Positions 62,784-64,000 of a DNA stretch of 64,000 bases are shown here, piece after piece. The position numbers and the translations under genes were made by a program. Below the pieces are notes generated by a model that was not told the origin of the DNA, searched no databases, and was given only the letters and a program-made list of their open reading frames with translations. Each line of letters starts with the position of its first letter. Positions within the stretch are counted from its first letter, which is position 1. The DNA lies in assembly GCA_009741485.1 (NCBI GenBank), contig CM019217.1, forward strand, positions 48,501,541 to 48,565,540. The letters are read 5' to 3'. This DNA is from Malurus cyaneus samueli (lineage: Eukaryota; Chordata; Aves; Passeriformes; Maluridae).

Positions 62784-64000
62784 ACTCAAGAGTTCTTTAC
62801 TGAATCACTTTCATACCACTGTGGATAAAATCAGCTAATCAGTGAGTGCACTAACCCCAGAAACACAGGAAGCCACATCAAAGTCAGGATATTTCGGTGT
62901 CTTCCCTGATGCTTATGACTTCTTTTCATGCACTTACCTCAGGAAAAGCCCTGAATTCACCCTATGCCTATGAAAAGGGAGTGGAAAAAGTTGAAGGGAG
63001 GGTTATTCCAAAATAAAAATAGAGTTTACAAACTGTGGTGACTTGTGTAACATGCTTTCTGTTTCACTGACATGCAAGCCAGGCACATCTGATATTCAGC
63101 TGGCTTTTTTTCACACAAGATAGTGGGATTATATCAAACACAGTGTGGCTCACCGCAGCAGAAAGGGAGGTGCGCCACATGACTTTCATTTGACCAACAT
63201 GAACAAACATGTCACTAAAAGCTTTCTTAGGAAACATAGCCTTCTTGAAATAAAAAACATATTTTGAAAGAGAGCCCACAACAGAAGTCATGGAATCTTT
63301 GGTCTTTGCGTAACACGGAACATTTTCTGGGATAACCATCACGGTGCAAGTCCTCAGGACTGCCTGGTTGTTGGCCTTCAAGCAACAATGCACAAGGGTT
63401 TCATATTCTCCACATTTGGCAGCTGAAAAAGGCACCTTGAAATATCAGATACAGTGACTAGCTATTAGTTTCTGTGCTGGCAGTGGCCCAAATCGTGTTC
63501 ATTTTACCCAAAGGAGCCATCCAGCTGAGGTCAATGCAGTGACTCACAGGGACCAGAGTGCACAGGACTTGGCACAGCGTGTCACAGAAGAGCAGATGTG
63601 GAAACCTCTCTACAGCCAGAGACAAACAGGATTCACAAGGCAAGGAGGGTTTTGAAGTTGTTTCTGCTGACCCGTTCACGCTTTGAGACCCAACCAGACA
63701 ATCTCAACTCCCTCATGGTAGAGTTTATTGCTGGTGTGTTATTTATGGTTTCAATAACCTCTATCTCGAGAGCTCCCAGTTCAACAGGACCCATTGACAA
63801 TTTCTGAGCACCTACTGCAAGTTAGATCCAGCTATTAGACCTTGAAGGGAGAATGTAATTAAAGATTCACAGTTACCACAAGAGAACCGTAACATGTTAG
63901 CATTTCCCTATACCCACAGCACAGGAAAGTATTTTTCCCAAGACATAATGTGGAATCTCAGACAGTTTTGTTACTCAAGATTAACCTCCCAATGCTATTT
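62784..64000. other. Low-copy DNA to window end
   Basis: No recognised repeat, exon or RNA gene. A 123-codon minus-strand frame at 63064-63435 lacks splice support and coding-like character. Confidence 0.4.

Overview
This window is vertebrate nuclear DNA and almost certainly comes from a bird. It holds several decayed CR1 LINE copies, including 3'-end copies of the avian type. It also holds a fragment resembling the 3' end of an avian LTR retroelement, many short A/T tracts, AT-rich and CpG-poor background, and two small runs of N. There is no bacterial-style gene layout. None of the 60-155 codon open frames looks like a complete gene, and frames of that length are expected by chance in AT-rich DNA of this size. 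I found no rRNA, tRNA, snRNA, CRISPR array or intact mobile element.

Layout. 1-8 kb: low-copy DNA with a purine-rich tract around an assembly gap, a possible minus-strand exon near 1.8 kb, a ~99 bp direct repeat present twice 512 bp apart (4.9 and 5.4 kb), and a small CpG-rich patch at 6.1-6.4 kb. 8-8.5 kb: 3' part of a CR1 on the minus strand. 8.5-17.8 kb: low-copy DNA with long poly-A and poly-T tracts and a possible regulatory patch at 12.0-12.3 kb. 17.8-19.1 kb: an old CR1 reverse-transcriptase remnant (plus) followed closely by a younger CR1 3' end (minus). 24.8-25.2 kb: LTR-like fragment abutting a CR1 3' end. 28-34 kb: the best candidate for part of a real gene, a set of exon-like segments on the plus strand. 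The best two (31,981-32,034 and 32,820-32,897) have splice-site-like borders, lengths divisible by three and one shared coiled-coil-like frame. A possible terminal exon with stop and AATAAA follows at 33.8 kb, and another possible terminal exon lies at 46.9 kb. 34-64 kb: mainly low-copy DNA with a few CpG-retaining or palindromic patches (35.3, 50.0-50.4 and 56.0 kb) that may be regulatory.

The simplest reading is an intergenic or intronic stretch of a bird chromosome, possibly crossed by one plus-strand multi-exon gene that I cannot name. All exon calls are splice-signal and reading-frame inferences. They need RNA-seq or cross-species alignment and should not be read as established genes. 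I did not find a convincing new biological system here.
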